The notes beneath the pieces are model-generated. The model was not told the origin of the DNA. It did not search any database and saw nothing but the letters and a program-made list of their open reading frames with translations. Positions 23,421 to 56,264 of a stretch of 64,000 nt of DNA are shown piece after piece. Each line of letters starts with the position of its first letter. Positions within the stretch are counted from its first letter, which is position 1. A program made the position numbers and the translations under genes. Source of the stretch: Forficula auricularia (taxonomy: Eukaryota; Arthropoda; Insecta; Dermaptera; Forficulidae). The DNA is taken from the NCBI GenBank assembly GCA_024734495.1, contig JALMQS010000082.1, positions 698,625 through 762,624 of the forward strand, written 5' to 3'.

Positions 23421-24244
23421 CGAGAGGTGAACCGCGATTGAAATTAGGTTTACACGTCTTTCGAATTATTTTGGAATTCATTAGATAATGTCCCTTCATC
23501 TATTGCAGGGGTGTCCAACCTTTTGGCTTACACGGGCCGAATTTGAAGCAAAAACAAATGCCTCGGGCCGCAGATAAAATATCCTAATTCTATTGATATT
23601 TTTTAATAATAATAATAAAAAAAAGAGTTAATAATGTAGAGTATGACGAAGTAGCAAAAATATCTTAAAAATATATAACGGGAATAGTAGGGAATTGGAT
23701 AAAATTAAAAAAGAGTTTTGTTAAAAAGGACCAGTCGTTTCGTCAATTTATTTTGACTTCCTCAGTGTATACAAAATTGAAGAAATGTCTGTCTGGTCCA
23801 TTAAAAAAAAATTATATGGCATGTTTTTAATTTTATCCAATTCCCTACGATACCTGTTATAAATTTACTATGGATAAACAAATGATGTAACATTATCTTA
23901 AAAATATTTATATCTAATAAAAAAAAGAGTCAAAATATGACAAAATTGTAATTATTTTTTCGGAAATCTTGATTTATATTTTTTCACATTCAAAATCAAA
24001 AACTGCACTATAATTTTTCGAAAAGATTGCCTTATTTCTTCTTATTTTAAAAACAAAATTAGGTCAAATTGTATCAGATATGTTTTCCAGTAAGTAGGTA
24101 AATAGAAATCTTAATGTTTTAAAGAAATTTTTAATTTTATGTCGGGCTGCATGTTGGACAGCCCTGATCGATTGTCTTCTACTTGGAAATGAAAGTGGAA
24201 GTAAAAGTAGTTGTACACGATATTAGGTCCCGGTTCACCCCTCG
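23421..24244 (+). mobile_element. CGAGGGGTGAACC MITE split by a hAT
   Basis: Left part 23421-23515, right part 24175-24244; imperfect target repeat TAAATCCC (23413-23420) / TAAATCTC (24245-24252). Joined, it matches the uninterrupted copy at 33149. Confidence 0.85.
23516..24166. mobile_element. hAT element inside the MITE
   Basis: Ends CAGGGGTGTCCAAC and GTTGGACAGCCCTG; target repeat ATCTATTG / ATCGATTG (23508-23515, 24167-24174). Related to the 21660 element. A fold-back with a ribozyme-like minus-strand core (CTGAGGA, GTCAA/TTGAC, GAAA at 23765-23738) is nested in it at about 23675-23870. Confidence 0.85.
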
Positions 24245-24356
24245 TAAATCTCTAAAGGTTAGTACACACTTGGATAGTCGAGCGATTGCCTCTAGACATG
24301 TATAGGAACTACCTATAGACAAGTATAAAGACAACGTATATAGAGACAGTCTAGAG

Positions 24357-24654
24357 CAGTGTTCCGCAAACTTTTTATGTTCAAGATACACCTACCAAAT
24401 CAAGAAATTTTAGAAGTACACCAAAGAAAAAAACAATGTTTATTTAATATTTATAATTAATATAATAGGAAAAGATGTTTAATGAGAAATGTGAGCCTGC
24501 TTAACTTTGCACAGGCGATCCAAATTTGGAGGAATTGTTGAAAAGGCTGCTCGTATAACTCTCAGCTATGTGTTGGTGCATTATCTTAACAAAACTTGAC
24601 ATTTTTCCTCGGCACACCATCTAATGACCACGGCACACACTTTGCGGAACACTG
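24357..24654. mobile_element. hAT MITE, CAGTGTTCCGCAAAC ends
   Basis: Ends CAGTGTTCCGCAAAC and TTTGCGGAACACTG. Target repeat GTCTAGAG at 24349-24356 and 24655-24662; the second copy is also the left target repeat of the next hAT. Confidence 0.9.
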
Positions 24655-25050
24655 GTCTAGAGCAGTGGTTCTTAACCGGTGCTCAGTGAGCTTATTGCAA
24701 ATACTCCGCGAAATTATCAAAGATATTTCTTGATTGTTATATAAAAATGGAATTAATATTTTTCAAGATTTTTAAAGATATATAAAAATGATAACAGTGG
24801 CGCTCAAACGTACTGTTATCTACAGAAAAATATTTTTAAAATAATTTATTTGAGTAATTTATATTTTCAAAAAATTTGACGGTCCACTTTTTGACCTTTC
24901 GCGGTCCGTTAGTTGCCGACCGTTGGTTGAGTTATGACAAGAAATAGATTCTTTAATTCAGATCTTACATAAATATCAAATATCCTGTTTTTGTTTGTTT
25001 TTTGGGTAATTAATTAAGTGCTCCTCAAATTTTTAATATAATCAAAAGTC

Positions 25051-25763
25051 AGCATCCACTCATACAGAAAATACATTTATCCTTTCATAATTTTATTCTA
25101 AGAGGGAAAATAATCCACTTTATGTGGGTTCCCAGCCATAAAGGCATCCCAGGTAATGAGCTTGTTGACGAACAGGCGAAAAGGGGAGCCAATAAACAAA
25201 ATTATGACTTCACAGAAAATCTGCCTGAAGACATTAAAAATTTTGTTAAAACCAAAACTATAAGTAACTGGAAGCTAGAATGGGAAAAAGTTACTAATAA
25301 CTATTTAAAGATGATAAAACCCATCATTGGTTCCATATCAGCTTCAGATCTAAGTAGAAAAGAGCAAGTTAAATTGACCCGCCTAAGATTGGGTCATTGC
25401 TTATTCACCCACGGCCATCTAATGAACAAGGATGACCCACCGATATGTCCAGCTTGCAAAGTTAGGATAAATGTAAATCATGTATTAGTGGAGTGCCCAA
25501 TTTACGCAAGGGAAAGAAAATGTCATTCAATGGGGAACAAAGACTTAAAACAAATACTCGAAAATGAGGAAGGATATGATAATTTGTTCGATTTTTTGAG
25601 AGTCATTAACATTTATGAGAATATCTGAGTTCTCACTTTTATATTTAACTATAAAACCAAACATGTAAAAGAAATTTAAAAATTGAAAATATAACTCATT
25701 TAATATCTGTGGCGCAAATGACCACGCAGTCGAGGCGCCCTTTAAACTGTAATAAATAATAAA
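25051..25763 (+). mobile_element. 5'-truncated I-type LINE inside the hAT
   Basis: 13-bp target repeat ATAATCAAAAGTC (25038-25050, 25764-25776). The 3' end has TAAACTGTAATAAATAATAA, a short TAA-rich tail as in I-clade LINEs. Confidence 0.88.
25053..25628 (+). pseudogene. LINE ORF2 C-terminus: RNase H end and zinc-binding tail
   Basis: Frame opens with the LINE and has the last RNase H motif, HFMWVPSHKGIPGNELVDEQAK. A region with LTRLRLGHCLFTHGHLM follows, then CPACKVRINVNHVLVECPIY, a CCHC zinc-binding tail. This arrangement is typical of I/R1-like and related LINEs and of many insect elements. RT and endonuclease are missing by 5' truncation. The remaining frame is intact. Confidence 0.87.
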
Positions 25764-26230
25764 ATAATCAAAAGTCCTCCCTGACTTTGGAAATGTTAAG
25801 AACCACTGGTCTAGAGACTTTGTCGCGTGTACACACTTGAATGTCTTGTTCTTCTTAGTTGCTAAAATGACTGACCTTGTAGGGATCGCTGCTTGCATAG
25901 CTATAATTTTGGATAATGAAAAACAGCGGAATAGGATACTTCATATTTTTTGGCCAGCTCTTCAATTGCATTTCTTTTTTTAGTATGATTTTTATAATCG
26001 GGCGTTAGTCACTTCCCACAAAAAAGCTGCCGAGTGAAAACTTCTATTAACAACAACACTTTATCTGTAGTCCACATCTTGATGATACAAACAATTCTAA
26101 AACTAAACCAAAATGGAAAGATAAGCGTTCTCCACGGTCACAAAATATAACTGGAAACGATGTCTAGCAAAATGTCCACACTACGAAATATTGCGTAACA
26201 TTGTCTAACAATTATTTCGTGTCTCCCACT

Positions 26231-26616
26231 TAGGGATGCAAACATCGTAAAAAAAATCATCGATGTATCGATACATCGATTTATATATAAAAAACATCGA
26301 CGTATCGATACATTGCCTAGTAAACATCGATGTATCGTATCGTTTTTTTTGGTATACAATAAAATAGGATTTAAGTTGTTAATTTTTTATTAGAAGGTTA
26401 TACAATAATCATGTGACTCTCATAATAGACTTTTTTCCAAAACCAGAGCAATTTATTTAGTAACTGAATTTAAAAATAATAGTTTTGAAAGCCGTTTCCT
26501 TGTCAAAAGGTTTCTTGTTGCTCCAGCCTTAGAAAAAATTCGGAACTTCGATGTAAAAAATATCGATGCATCGATGGTTTGTAATAGTGAACATCGATGT
26601 ATCGTTTGCATCTCTA
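26231..26616. mobile_element. hAT-like MITE with ATCGATGTATCGAT repeats
   Basis: Ends TAGGGATGCAAAC and GTTTGCATCTCTA, perfect 8-bp target repeat CTCCCACT (26223-26230, 26617-26624). Sub-terminal regions are strings of ATCGATGTATCGATAC motifs. Confidence 0.85.
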
Positions 26617-26745
26617 CTCCCACTTCAAATGGGAGACCAATGTTCTGCGATTTTGTTCCAAAAACATGTCTGTAGACATGAATTTATCTCTCGATTGTCT
26701 TTAGACAATCGCTCAACTTTGTATCCAAGTGTGTACACGCCTTTA

Positions 26746-27524
26746 GAAATGAACATGAAAATGAAATAATCTTTTATTTTTAACTACCAGGTCAATTTAA
26801 ATTTAATTATTTTCCTGAATTATTCTATCTTCAGTTAACTTTGGTCGTTATTTAAAATCAATAAATCTTTTCGATTTACCAAAGAACAGAAGATTGTAGA
26901 AAGTTTGTTTTGGTGCCACAATGTTTGTATTTCTAAAACAAAGAATTGATTAGATTTTTAGGTCTTTTAGTTATTCAACTTTCAGATAAAAAAATGTTAG
27001 TACAGTGAGTGAAACCCTTCAAATCTGAACTAATTGGGGCTCTAGCCTGTTCGGATTAGCCGAAAGCTGGTGGTTTGGATATCTTATTGAAGAAAATGGT
27101 TCTCTTTCTATCCTTGAGAAGCTGAAGAAAGTTACAATAAAAGACGTTATTTACTGCAGAATCGTGGCAAAATACAAGTGTGAACTTACTGCGGAGAACT
27201 TGGAAGAAGCTTTGCCCTACCCTCTGAGTTCGAGAAAACACCTACCCAAACTTAAATTTGTCAAAAAAACTCGTTCGGATTTCCCGGGATTTCGGATTTG
27301 AGGGGTGTATTCTGAAAAAATCGAATCGTTAAATGGGTAACTAATGATCTGAAATTAAGCACAAAAGTTTTCATTAATTAGCTAGATCAGAGGTTCTCAA
27401 TCCTTTTTCTTCCAATGAACCCCTTCTGCAATTTTGTAAGAATCCCATTCCCCCCTTTCCAGCATTTCCTAACTCAAAAAATTTATTTCAAATAATATAC
27501 AAAATACAAGGCATCATATTTTAA
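26746..27524. other. Unassigned spacer
   Basis: No gene recognised. The minus-strand frame at 27056-27241 has a CENP-B-type transposon flavour (RVGQSFFQVLRSKFTLVFCH) but is too short to assign. Confidence 0.35.
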
Positions 27525-27540
27525 TTGAAAAGTTTTTATT

Positions 27541-27787
27541 TTGCCGAGAGTAGCAGAGTTGTTGAATCATAAATAGAAATAAAGAGGTTGTCCTCTGCTT
27601 GATACAAATAAACATACACACATGTTTAACTAAGCTCGTCTGCTAAGTAAGAACAAAAATTTTCAATATCTACGCGATACTGACCCCATGAAAAATAATA
27701 TTTATAATAAAAAAAAAGACTGATGATGAAGGCCAAGCCTTCGAAACTATATTCTCAAACAAATAAATAATATAAATACATATATAG
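27541..27787 (+). repeat. Type A repeat unit with hammerhead-like motif, copy
   Basis: Starts with TTGCCGAGAGTAGCAGAG, then the TTGTCCTCTGCTTGAT segment, CCCCATGAAAAATAATATTT and a core: CTGATGA (27720-27726), GAAGG/CCTTC hairpin, GAAA (27743-27746), CTATATTC. A direct copy lies at 28150-28360 with a damaged core. Confidence 0.65.
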
Positions 27788-27821
27788 AAAAGAAAAAAAA
27801 TATTGATTGTTTATATAGTAA

Positions 27822-28027
27822 AGGAAGCCTCTGTCGAATAAAAAAGAACTCTCAATTATAGAAAACAGTTTTTTGCTTTAATTAGATAAGGTCATCTTCA
27901 GTTCTAATGAGAATATTTGCAAACTCAATAAATTTGTTAAACAATGAGTTGCAGACAGAATTGTTATGTATTATCAAACACAAAATTATATATAACATAT
28001 AATATAATAAAATGTGTACATAGGTCT
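27822..28027 (+). repeat. GAAGCCTCTGTCG fold-back, left part
   Basis: Same as the left two thirds of 35361-35660; cut off where the 28026 MITE begins. Confidence 0.6.
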
Positions 28028-28152
28028 TAGGGCCAGTTGTATGTCGGTTGATAAACTCTTTTTAAACGTTGACAATAAAACCTTATAATTCACCTTGTGC
28101 TCTGATGGGATGGCCAATCAGATGAAATGCCTGTCATCTGATTGGCCATCAT
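28026..28152 (+). repeat. Half copy of the 3443 palindromic MITE
   Basis: CTTAGGGCCAGTTGTATGTC start and the GATTGGCCATC centre; the second arm is missing. Confidence 0.65.
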
Positions 28153-28370
28153 AATCATAAATAGAAATAAAAAGGTTGTCCTCTGCTTGATGCAAATAAA
28201 CATACACACATGTTTAACTATGCTTATCTGCTAAGTAAGAACAAAAATTTTCAATATCCACGCGATACTGACCCCATGAAAAATAATATTTATAATAAAA
28301 AAAAGACCGATGATGAAACTATAGTCTCAAACAAATAAATAATATATATACTTATATAGAAAAGAAGAAA

Positions 28371-28616
28371 ATACAAATCCTTAATAAAAACAATTCAGAA
28401 CACGTTTATTTTAAAACCAAACGTTTTTTCCCTTTGACAATGGTAATTTTTCAAAAAAAGAAAATAAGCTGCTTCCTCTAAAATTGTTGGTTTCTAAATT
28501 TTAGAGGAAGCAACTTTTATTTTATTTTTTTGAAAAATTACCATTGTCAAAGGGAGAAAAACGTTTGGTTTTAAAATAAACGTGTTCTGAATTGTTTTTA
28601 TTAAAGATTTGTATTT
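28371..28616. repeat. Fold-back element, degenerate core
   Basis: Arms of about 110 bp; AAAACGTTTGG at the place where other copies have GAAACGTTGG, so the ribozyme core is decayed. Confidence 0.65.
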
Positions 28617-29503
28617 TTTTAATATATACATATATATATATATATATTTGGTATATATGTGTGTATGTTTGTTTGCATCAAGCAGAGGACAACCTCTTTG
28701 TTTCTCTTCATGATATCATATTATAATTTAGAGATAAAGATAAGTAATATTTATCTAATGAAGCTGAGGTTGTTGTTTTTTGCTAGTTATTTAATACGTT
28801 CTTTAAAACTTTTGAAATTTGTACGCAGATTAAATTCCTCCCTTGAATTACTAAAATTCCCCCTTAAGGGCTGATTCCACCCCGGTTGAGTACCACTGAT
28901 CTCCACTTAGTGACAAGTCTCTCATTTCTAACTGAAGCAATTCACTAAAATTTCCAGAGAGAGTGAACCTTGTCTTATAAAAGATTTCACTTTTTCTACC
29001 AATATTGCATTGATTGATATCTGATGATTCAACTGTCTTGTTCTATTGCCATAGAAGCACAATAGATGAAAATTTCCATTTAAAGTCATACAACTTCAAA
29101 AGTATTAAGATAATGAAACATGATTGATTCATGGTTATATAATTCTACATTGATTCATTATAAATGAATTCTCTCACTATCTTTCTGTTTCTTTAATAGC
29201 AACTGGAATTTTAAATAACTCCTCTGTTCGAAATTGTGAAACCTAAATTGAAAAGTTATATGAAGCCATTGATGACTTACAATTTTGAAAAATTAAATTT
29301 TAGTTGAAATGTTTTATTGAAAAAATCACGAAAGATTGTCAATTACAAGATTATAAGAATAATTTTTATTACATATCAGAAGGGTTGTATTCAGCTCTCT
29401 GCTAAAAAACTCTCCCAAGCTAATTTGAGATGGACTTATCTGACATATATTCAAGCTAAATATTTCACTCAGTTTCTTAAAAATTTGAAGACGATAGGAT
29501 GAT

Positions 29504-29901
29504 GCAGTAAAAACCCGTTTTTTAGTAAGAACGGGTTCTTACTAGTTAAAACGCATTTCATTGAATACCTTTATGGCAACTAGAGTTTACTGATGTTGGA
29601 TGAGTTTGGTTCAAAGGACTATAATATTCATTTTTGACCCTCCGCCTCATTTTGGGTGTTTATTTTCAAAATTATTTAAATAAAAATGTCAAAAATTACA
29701 TCCTCTACAACTTTGCTTCTAATTTTTGACATTTTCGTTTAAATAAACACCCAAAATGAGGCGGAGGGTCAAAAATGAATATTATAGTCCTTTGAACCAA
29801 ACTCATCCAACATCAGTAAACTTTAGTTGCCACAAAGGTATTCAGTGAAACGTGTTTTAACTGGTAAGAACCTGTTCTTACTAAAAACGGGCTTTTGCTG
29901 C
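29504..29901. repeat. 400-bp palindromic MITE
   Basis: Arms of about 190 bp with GAGGCGGAGGGTCAAAAATG and end text AGTAAGAACGGGTTCTTACT, itself a small palindrome. A half copy is at 2960-3195. Confidence 0.8.
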
Positions 29902-29934
29902 AACAAATACATATGTCAGATGGGTCCTCCTCAC

Positions 29935-30060
29935 AAGGTAACCGCCGACATTGGCCCAAATTGCTTTATGATACTCCGATTCAATTCCCGAAGGGGATAA
30001 ATACAAACAACACTTCTGACATGTAATCTAACATATCGGATTCAGTGGAGTTCACTCTCG
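29935..30060 (+). repeat. Possible tRNA-derived SINE near the Herp 5' end
   Basis: GATTCAATTCCCGAAGGGG resembles a B box with its flank, followed by CACTTCTGACATGTAAT. The same tail is at 39430-39460 and, with GGTTCGATTTCC, at 37435-37470. The A box is not clear. Confidence 0.35.
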
Positions 30061-30291
30061 TGGCTTTTCCAATAAAATCTAACTCTGCTAAAATCATTTT
30101 TTCTTTTTTTTTAATAAAATATTTTACTATTCAATAATTCTTACCAAGATAAGAACAGTTCGGAGGTCATTCAGCTAGTTTATAATATACTTAATTTACT
30201 TAATTGTTTTATTATTAATATTATGCGTGTTTTTTCTTGTTCACGGGAGTAGAGCCGAGGATTTGCTAATTTCTGTATCCCGGTCCATTCC

Positions 30292-30296
30292 ATGTG

Positions 30297-30297
<1 letters not shown>
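30292..30297 (+). promoter_or_regulatory. Start-stop uORF overlapping the Herp start codon
   Basis: ATGTGATGG: an ATG is followed at once by TGA, and the last base of that TGA is the first base of the Herp ATG. If it lies in the mRNA, a ribosome starting there would stop on the main start site. M4 and M6 offer in-frame restart sites. This matters because Herp is translated during ER stress, when start-site choice is known to shift. Confidence 0.5.
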
Positions 30298-51718
<21,421 letters not shown>

Positions 51719-51727
51719 AAAGAAACG

Positions 51728-51733
51728 AATAAA
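51728..51733 (+). promoter_or_regulatory. Herp polyadenylation signal candidate
   Basis: AATAAA lies ten bases after the Herp stop codon; a second AATAAA is at 52041-52046. The first would give a very short 3' UTR, so the second may be the main one. Only motif and position support these. Confidence 0.4.
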
Positions 51734-52620
51734 CAAGTATAATTTTTTTGTTATTTCCTCCCTCACTTTATCTCTTTGTATATATAAGAAAACAAAAAAA
51801 CAAAAAAATAAAAAAATACTTGGTAATATTTGATAGATCTTTGAATATTTATGTATATTTAATAATATTAACAAAGAAAAAGTAAAACGGGATATGATCG
51901 AATGAATGATTATTAAAAATACCAAACGAGGATTATATATATTTAGAATATGTTGTAAATTTTGATTTGTATTGAATATTAGATTATAATTTCATTTTTT
52001 TTCTTTTTTTTGATAAGTCTATTTAAATTTGTGACAAAAAAATAAATTATAAAACCTTAAACAAAAGTAGATATTTTAATTATCTACGCAAAAAGGATAC
52101 AAATCTTCTTCTTTGCTTATTATAATTGTCAAATCTAAACAACAAATGTAGATATTTTCCTACTAGTAAAACTTATTTTTTTTATTACAAATTAAAATAG
52201 ACTAATCAAAAGAAAATAAATCTAATATTCAAATTTTAGACTCATTTTGAAATATAATATATATATAAATAGAATGTCTTCTAGAGTATATATATATATA
52301 TAGAAAAAAATCAATTTACAAATAAAACAAAAAATAATTTATTATATGTTAATTTTTTTTTTTAATTTCAAATTAAATGGGGGGGCATGAATAATAATAT
52401 TATATTCAAATAATCTGTTTTTTCTTTATTATTATTATTTTTATTATTTAGAATAATTAAATTTTAAATGGGCCTTGCAGTCGGCCAGGTGATGAATGGA
52501 AAAGATATTCATTTTGATTTATATTTTCAAAGTCATCGTTTTTCTGTCTGATTCGGGCCATCTATGTTCAGATTTTAATAAATTAAAAAGTCAAATCGGC
52601 AATAAATTAAAAAAAAAATT

Positions 52621-52845
52621 AAATTGAAAGTTTTTTTGCCTAGAGTAGCAGAATTTTTATATATTGAAGGAGACAATAAAAGAATGTGTCTTCTGCTGGA
52701 ATTATAAATTTTATTTATTTATAACGAGAGTATAGTTTCGAGGGCTTTGCCCTCTTCATCAGTCTATTACAATGGATTCACAGGAATTCATAAATTAATT
52801 AAAATTTATAATTCCAGCAGAAGACACACTCTTTTATTGTCTCCT
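52621..52845 (+). repeat. Fold-back ribozyme-like element, family B copy 3
   Basis: Leader with TTGCCTAGAGTAGCAGAATT at left, arms GAAGGAGACAATAAAAGA. The loop has a minus-strand core: CTGATGA (52762-52756), one A, perfect GAGGGC/GCCCTC hairpin, GAAA (52739-52736), CTATACTC. Flanks are A-runs plus TT, so the target repeat is about 9-11 bp and ambiguous. Confidence 0.75.
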
Positions 52846-52904
52846 TCAAAAAAAAATTGTTGTTTGAAAAATAAATAAATGAAAATTCTCTTTAAATACA
52901 TTGC

Positions 52905-53800
52905 TGTTTGACTTTTTAATTTTTTTACCCAAAAGGTCATCTTCAAGGGCTTAAAAAAATCAAAACGCCAATAAATTTGAAGAAAATTGATTTATTTTTC
53001 CAAAAAAAAATTTCTCTTCTCTTTAAATTTATTGCTCTTTTCTCTTTTATTTATTTTCTAAGCCAACTTTTCGGCCTGATCTCTATAGAGCTTAAAAACA
53101 TTAAAAATTCAAACCATACATAATTAAAAAAAAAAAAAATTATTGATGTTTGACTTTTTAATTTTTTAAATCCTAAATGTTTTTTCTTCAGGGCTTAAAT
53201 AATTCAAAATTCAAAAAGGGGCAAAAAATTTGAAGAAAATGGAGATTATTTTTTTTCCAAAAAAATTTCTCTTCTCTTTAAATTTATTGCTCTTTTCTCT
53301 TTTATTTATTTTCCAAGCCAAACGTTTTGGCCTGATCTATCTATCTATCGAGCTTAAAAATATTAAAAATTCAAACCATACATATTTAAAAAAAAAAAAT
53401 TTATTGATTTTTGACTTATTAATTTTTTTAACCCCAAAGGTCTTTTCTTCAGGGCTTAAATAATTCAAAATTCAAAAAGGGCAATAAATTTGAAGGATAT
53501 TATTTTTTTTTCCCCCAAAAAAATTTCTCTTTTCTTTAAATTTATTGCTGTTTTGTATTTTATTTATTTTCTAAGCCAACGTTTCGGTCTGATCTATCGA
53601 GCTTAAAAATATTAAAAATTCAAACCATACTACCATACATAATTTAAAAAAAAATGATTCATGTTTGACTTTTTAATTTTTTCAATCCCAAAGGACTTTT
53701 CTTCAGGGCTTAAATAATTCAAAATTCAAAAATTTGAAGAAAATTATTTATTTGAAAAAAAAAATAATAATTTTTTAAGCCCTGATAATAAATAGAAATT
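52905..53800. repeat. Four tandem units of about 230-260 bp
   Basis: Each unit runs from TTTGACTTTTTAATTTTTT through TTCAGGGCTTAAATAATTC to AAGCCAACGTTTCGG and GATCTATCGAGCTT. Units begin near 52910, 53148, 53410 and 53668 and have diverged slightly. Coding frames here are by-products. Confidence 0.8.
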
Positions 53801-53862
53801 GTTTTTTCTTAAATCACCTGGCCGACTGCATTGCTCATTTAAAATTTAATTATACGAAACCC

Positions 53863-54833
53863 CAAACCATAAGAACAGTCTATAATCATTATTATTAGCA
53901 TACTTTTTTTTTTTTTATTCATATGGCTAGTCGTTCAATATAATGCTATGCTTTTGTGCTGTGAGCTTCTTAATTAAGTTGCCTCAAAGCTTGAGGTTTA
54001 GAAGCAGCACAGGGCTCGATCACACCTAATTATTCAGCATCTATGTTAATATTTAATTCTACTCCTTGCATTTTTTTTTTTGTAAAGCTTTTCGGGTCTT
54101 TTTTGTCCTTTTTCAAACATTTTTCCCATTTCTTTTCGACACAATGTTCGAAGAAGGGCACCGAAAAGCTTCACAAAGTAAAAATTGTGTCCAAGTAAAA
54201 ACATGTGTGCAAGTGGGAGTTTTAGAATTAATAAAAAACTTTAAATAATCACTATGAATATACATATAAATATATAATATTATATAGATCGAGATTTTTT
54301 ATATATAAATTAATTATTTTTTAATTCCGTCTCTGCCTCGAAAAGAGTCTCTAGTCAAATCAAACAAGACACTCTGCCCTCACATCTTGCTTAATTGAAT
54401 GACCAGCCTAATTTTTATTTTCAGTTGATTATTATTATTTTTTTTTTAATCAAGGGGCCAAATCATGCAACTCAATTTTTAAAAATATAAATATAATAAT
54501 AGTACATAATGATTATTAATAAAATTATTTTTTGTTGATTTTGATTTTTTCAAATATTATTTATATGTATATTTATATTTTTTAGACATATTTAAAAGAA
54601 TATATATATTTATATTCTTTTTAAATAAAAAGAATATATATATATTTATATTCTTTTAAATAGTGCATAACAAGTGCATAATATAATTCATTCAGAGGCG
54701 TAGCTTTAATAGTAGCAAACATAAAATAAATATTTTAAATTATACTAATAAAATCAGAATATAGATTGTGAACATTGTATATCTTGTATCGGAATTTTTT
54801 AAAACCTTTTTTTTTTTTGCTTTTATATATATA
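53863..54833. other. AT-rich spacer
   Basis: A decayed fold-back near 54075-54185 (AAAGCTTTTCGGGTC with CACCGAAAAGCTTC) and a short AT-rich hairpin at 54596-54660. No gene seen. Confidence 0.4.
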
Positions 54834-55751
54834 CCAGGTAACCGGAAAGTCATTACCGGTTTTTCTAACAGATGTCGCTAGGCTTAAGTATGCAATGTTA
54901 TGATTTGACCCATATGTATTTTATTCTACTGACATCAAGCTTCAAAGCTATACATGTTATATTTTGCGAAAGTAACACCTTCATAGATTTATACATCTTT
55001 GAAAATGTCAAGTTTCATGCCTGAAAACGTGCATTTGCGGCACGCATTATTTTTCTTATCTAATCAAAAGAAAAAAGCCGCTGAAAGTCATCGTTTGCTG
55101 GTAGAAACTTACGGTGAGCATGCTTTAACCTTAAAAACATGTGAGGTGTGGTTTCGAAAATTCAAAAGTGGTGATTTCGATGTGCAAGATAAAGAACGTT
55201 CTGGTAGACCAAAAAAGTTTGAAGATGCGAAACTACAGGAGTTATTGGATGAAGACCCAACCCAAACTCAAAAACAATTGAAAAAACAATATACCGACAA
55301 CAAATGATCAATTTGAACCACGCATTGATCGAAAAACGTCCAGAATGGGCCCGAAGACACGGTAAAGTGATTTTTCAACACGATAACGCGCCGTCTCATA
55401 AAGCAAAACCGGTCAAGGTAGCGTTGAAAGCACTTGGGTGGGACATATTATCGCACCCGCCGTACTCTCCAGACCTTGCGCCGTCCGACTATCAACTTTT
55501 CGCATCGATGGGACACGCGTTTGCAGAGCAGCACTTCGCAAATTTCGAAGAAGTTAGAAAATGGCTCGATGAATGGTTTTGCTCAAAGGACAAACAGTTT
55601 TTTTGGGATGGCATCCATAAATTGCCAGAAAGATGGGCAAGATGTATAGAATCAAATGGCCAATACTTTGAATAAATACATTTTCAATTTTCTTAAAAAT
55701 TACGTAGTTTTTTTTTCGAAAAAACCGGTAATGACTTTCCGGTATTCCTAG
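54834..55751 (+). mobile_element. mariner element, internally deleted
   Basis: Inverted ends CCAGGTAACCGGAAAGTCAT and CTAGGAATACCGGAAAGTCA (about 30 bp matched), TA at both flanks (54832-54833, 55752-55753). 918 bp, against about 1.3 kb for full mariners. Confidence 0.93.
55005..55678 (+). pseudogene. mariner transposase, deleted and frame-shifted
   Basis: The N-terminal part (ATG 55005; HLRHALFFLSNQKKKAAESH, helix-turn-helix region with WFRKFKSGDFDVQDKERSGR) runs to about 55285. It then joins, out of frame, to RQQMINLNHALIEKRPEWAR. The second and third catalytic aspartates remain, HDN and PSDY, with 34 residues between them (DD34D spacing). The segment with the first catalytic D is deleted, so it cannot be active. 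By look it is nearest the vertumnana-type mariners, which is tentative. Confidence 0.92.
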
Positions 55752-55924
55752 TATATATGTTTTTAAACACTTAGGGCGGAAGTATTTTGCTTTTCATTTT
55801 TCAAGCAATTAAATTGATTAATGAATTATTTTTGACAACATGAAAATAAATAAATAGATAGATACCTATATTCTACAACGATAATTTTTTATAGTATTTC
55901 AAATTTTAAGTCTTAATCTATGTA

Positions 55925-56264
55925 CAGTAGAACCTTGATAATCCGGCACTGCCGGATTATTGAGGTCTTTTAAAAAAAACTTATTTGAACAACGAAATAT
56001 GTCAGTAAAAACAATTTAAAGAGCAAAAACTTATACTTTATTTACAAAGTAACATAATGTATAAATAGTAAATGTGTATTTCACTTCAAATGAGTCTTTA
56101 TGGGCACTTTGGCTGAAATTTCAATGTTTAATTAGCGATGTCGTCTGATGATGTTGAGGGGGTCGTGGCAGGTTAGCTTGAATTTTTTTCCCTGAATCTT
56201 TCGAATTTCGTTAAAAAATCGATTTTTGGCGCATCGAGTCTGCAGGACTATCGAGGTTCTACTG
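55925..56264. mobile_element. pogo/Tigger-type MITE
   Basis: Ends CAGTAGAACCTTGATAATCC and its imperfect complement, TA at both sides (55923-55924, 56265-56266). 340 bp without transposase. Confidence 0.85.

Larger units (their letters stand above)
24663..25808. mobile_element. hAT element, CAGTGGTTCTTAAC ends
   Basis: Ends CAGTGGTTCTTAAC and GTTAAGAACCACTG; target repeat GTCTAGAG at 24655-24662 and 25809-25816. A LINE is inserted at 25051-25763. No hAT transposase remains. Confidence 0.92.
24253..26745. mobile_element. Outer inverted-repeat element hosting three hATs
   Basis: Ends match as inverted repeats: TAAAGG..AGTACACACTTGGATA on the left, its complement on the right (26710-26745). 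It contains the elements at 24357, 24663 and 26231. A short frame with MTDLVGIAACIAIILDNEKQ (from 25868) may be a transposase N-terminus. The superfamily is uncertain. Confidence 0.6.
52452..53852. mobile_element. Inverted-repeat element holding a fold-back and tandem repeats
   Basis: About 50-bp inverted ends with CAGTCGGCCAGGTGAT and its complement. Inside are the fold-back at 52621-52845 and four tandem units at 52905-53800. It lies about 730 bp after the Herp stop. Confidence 0.7.
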
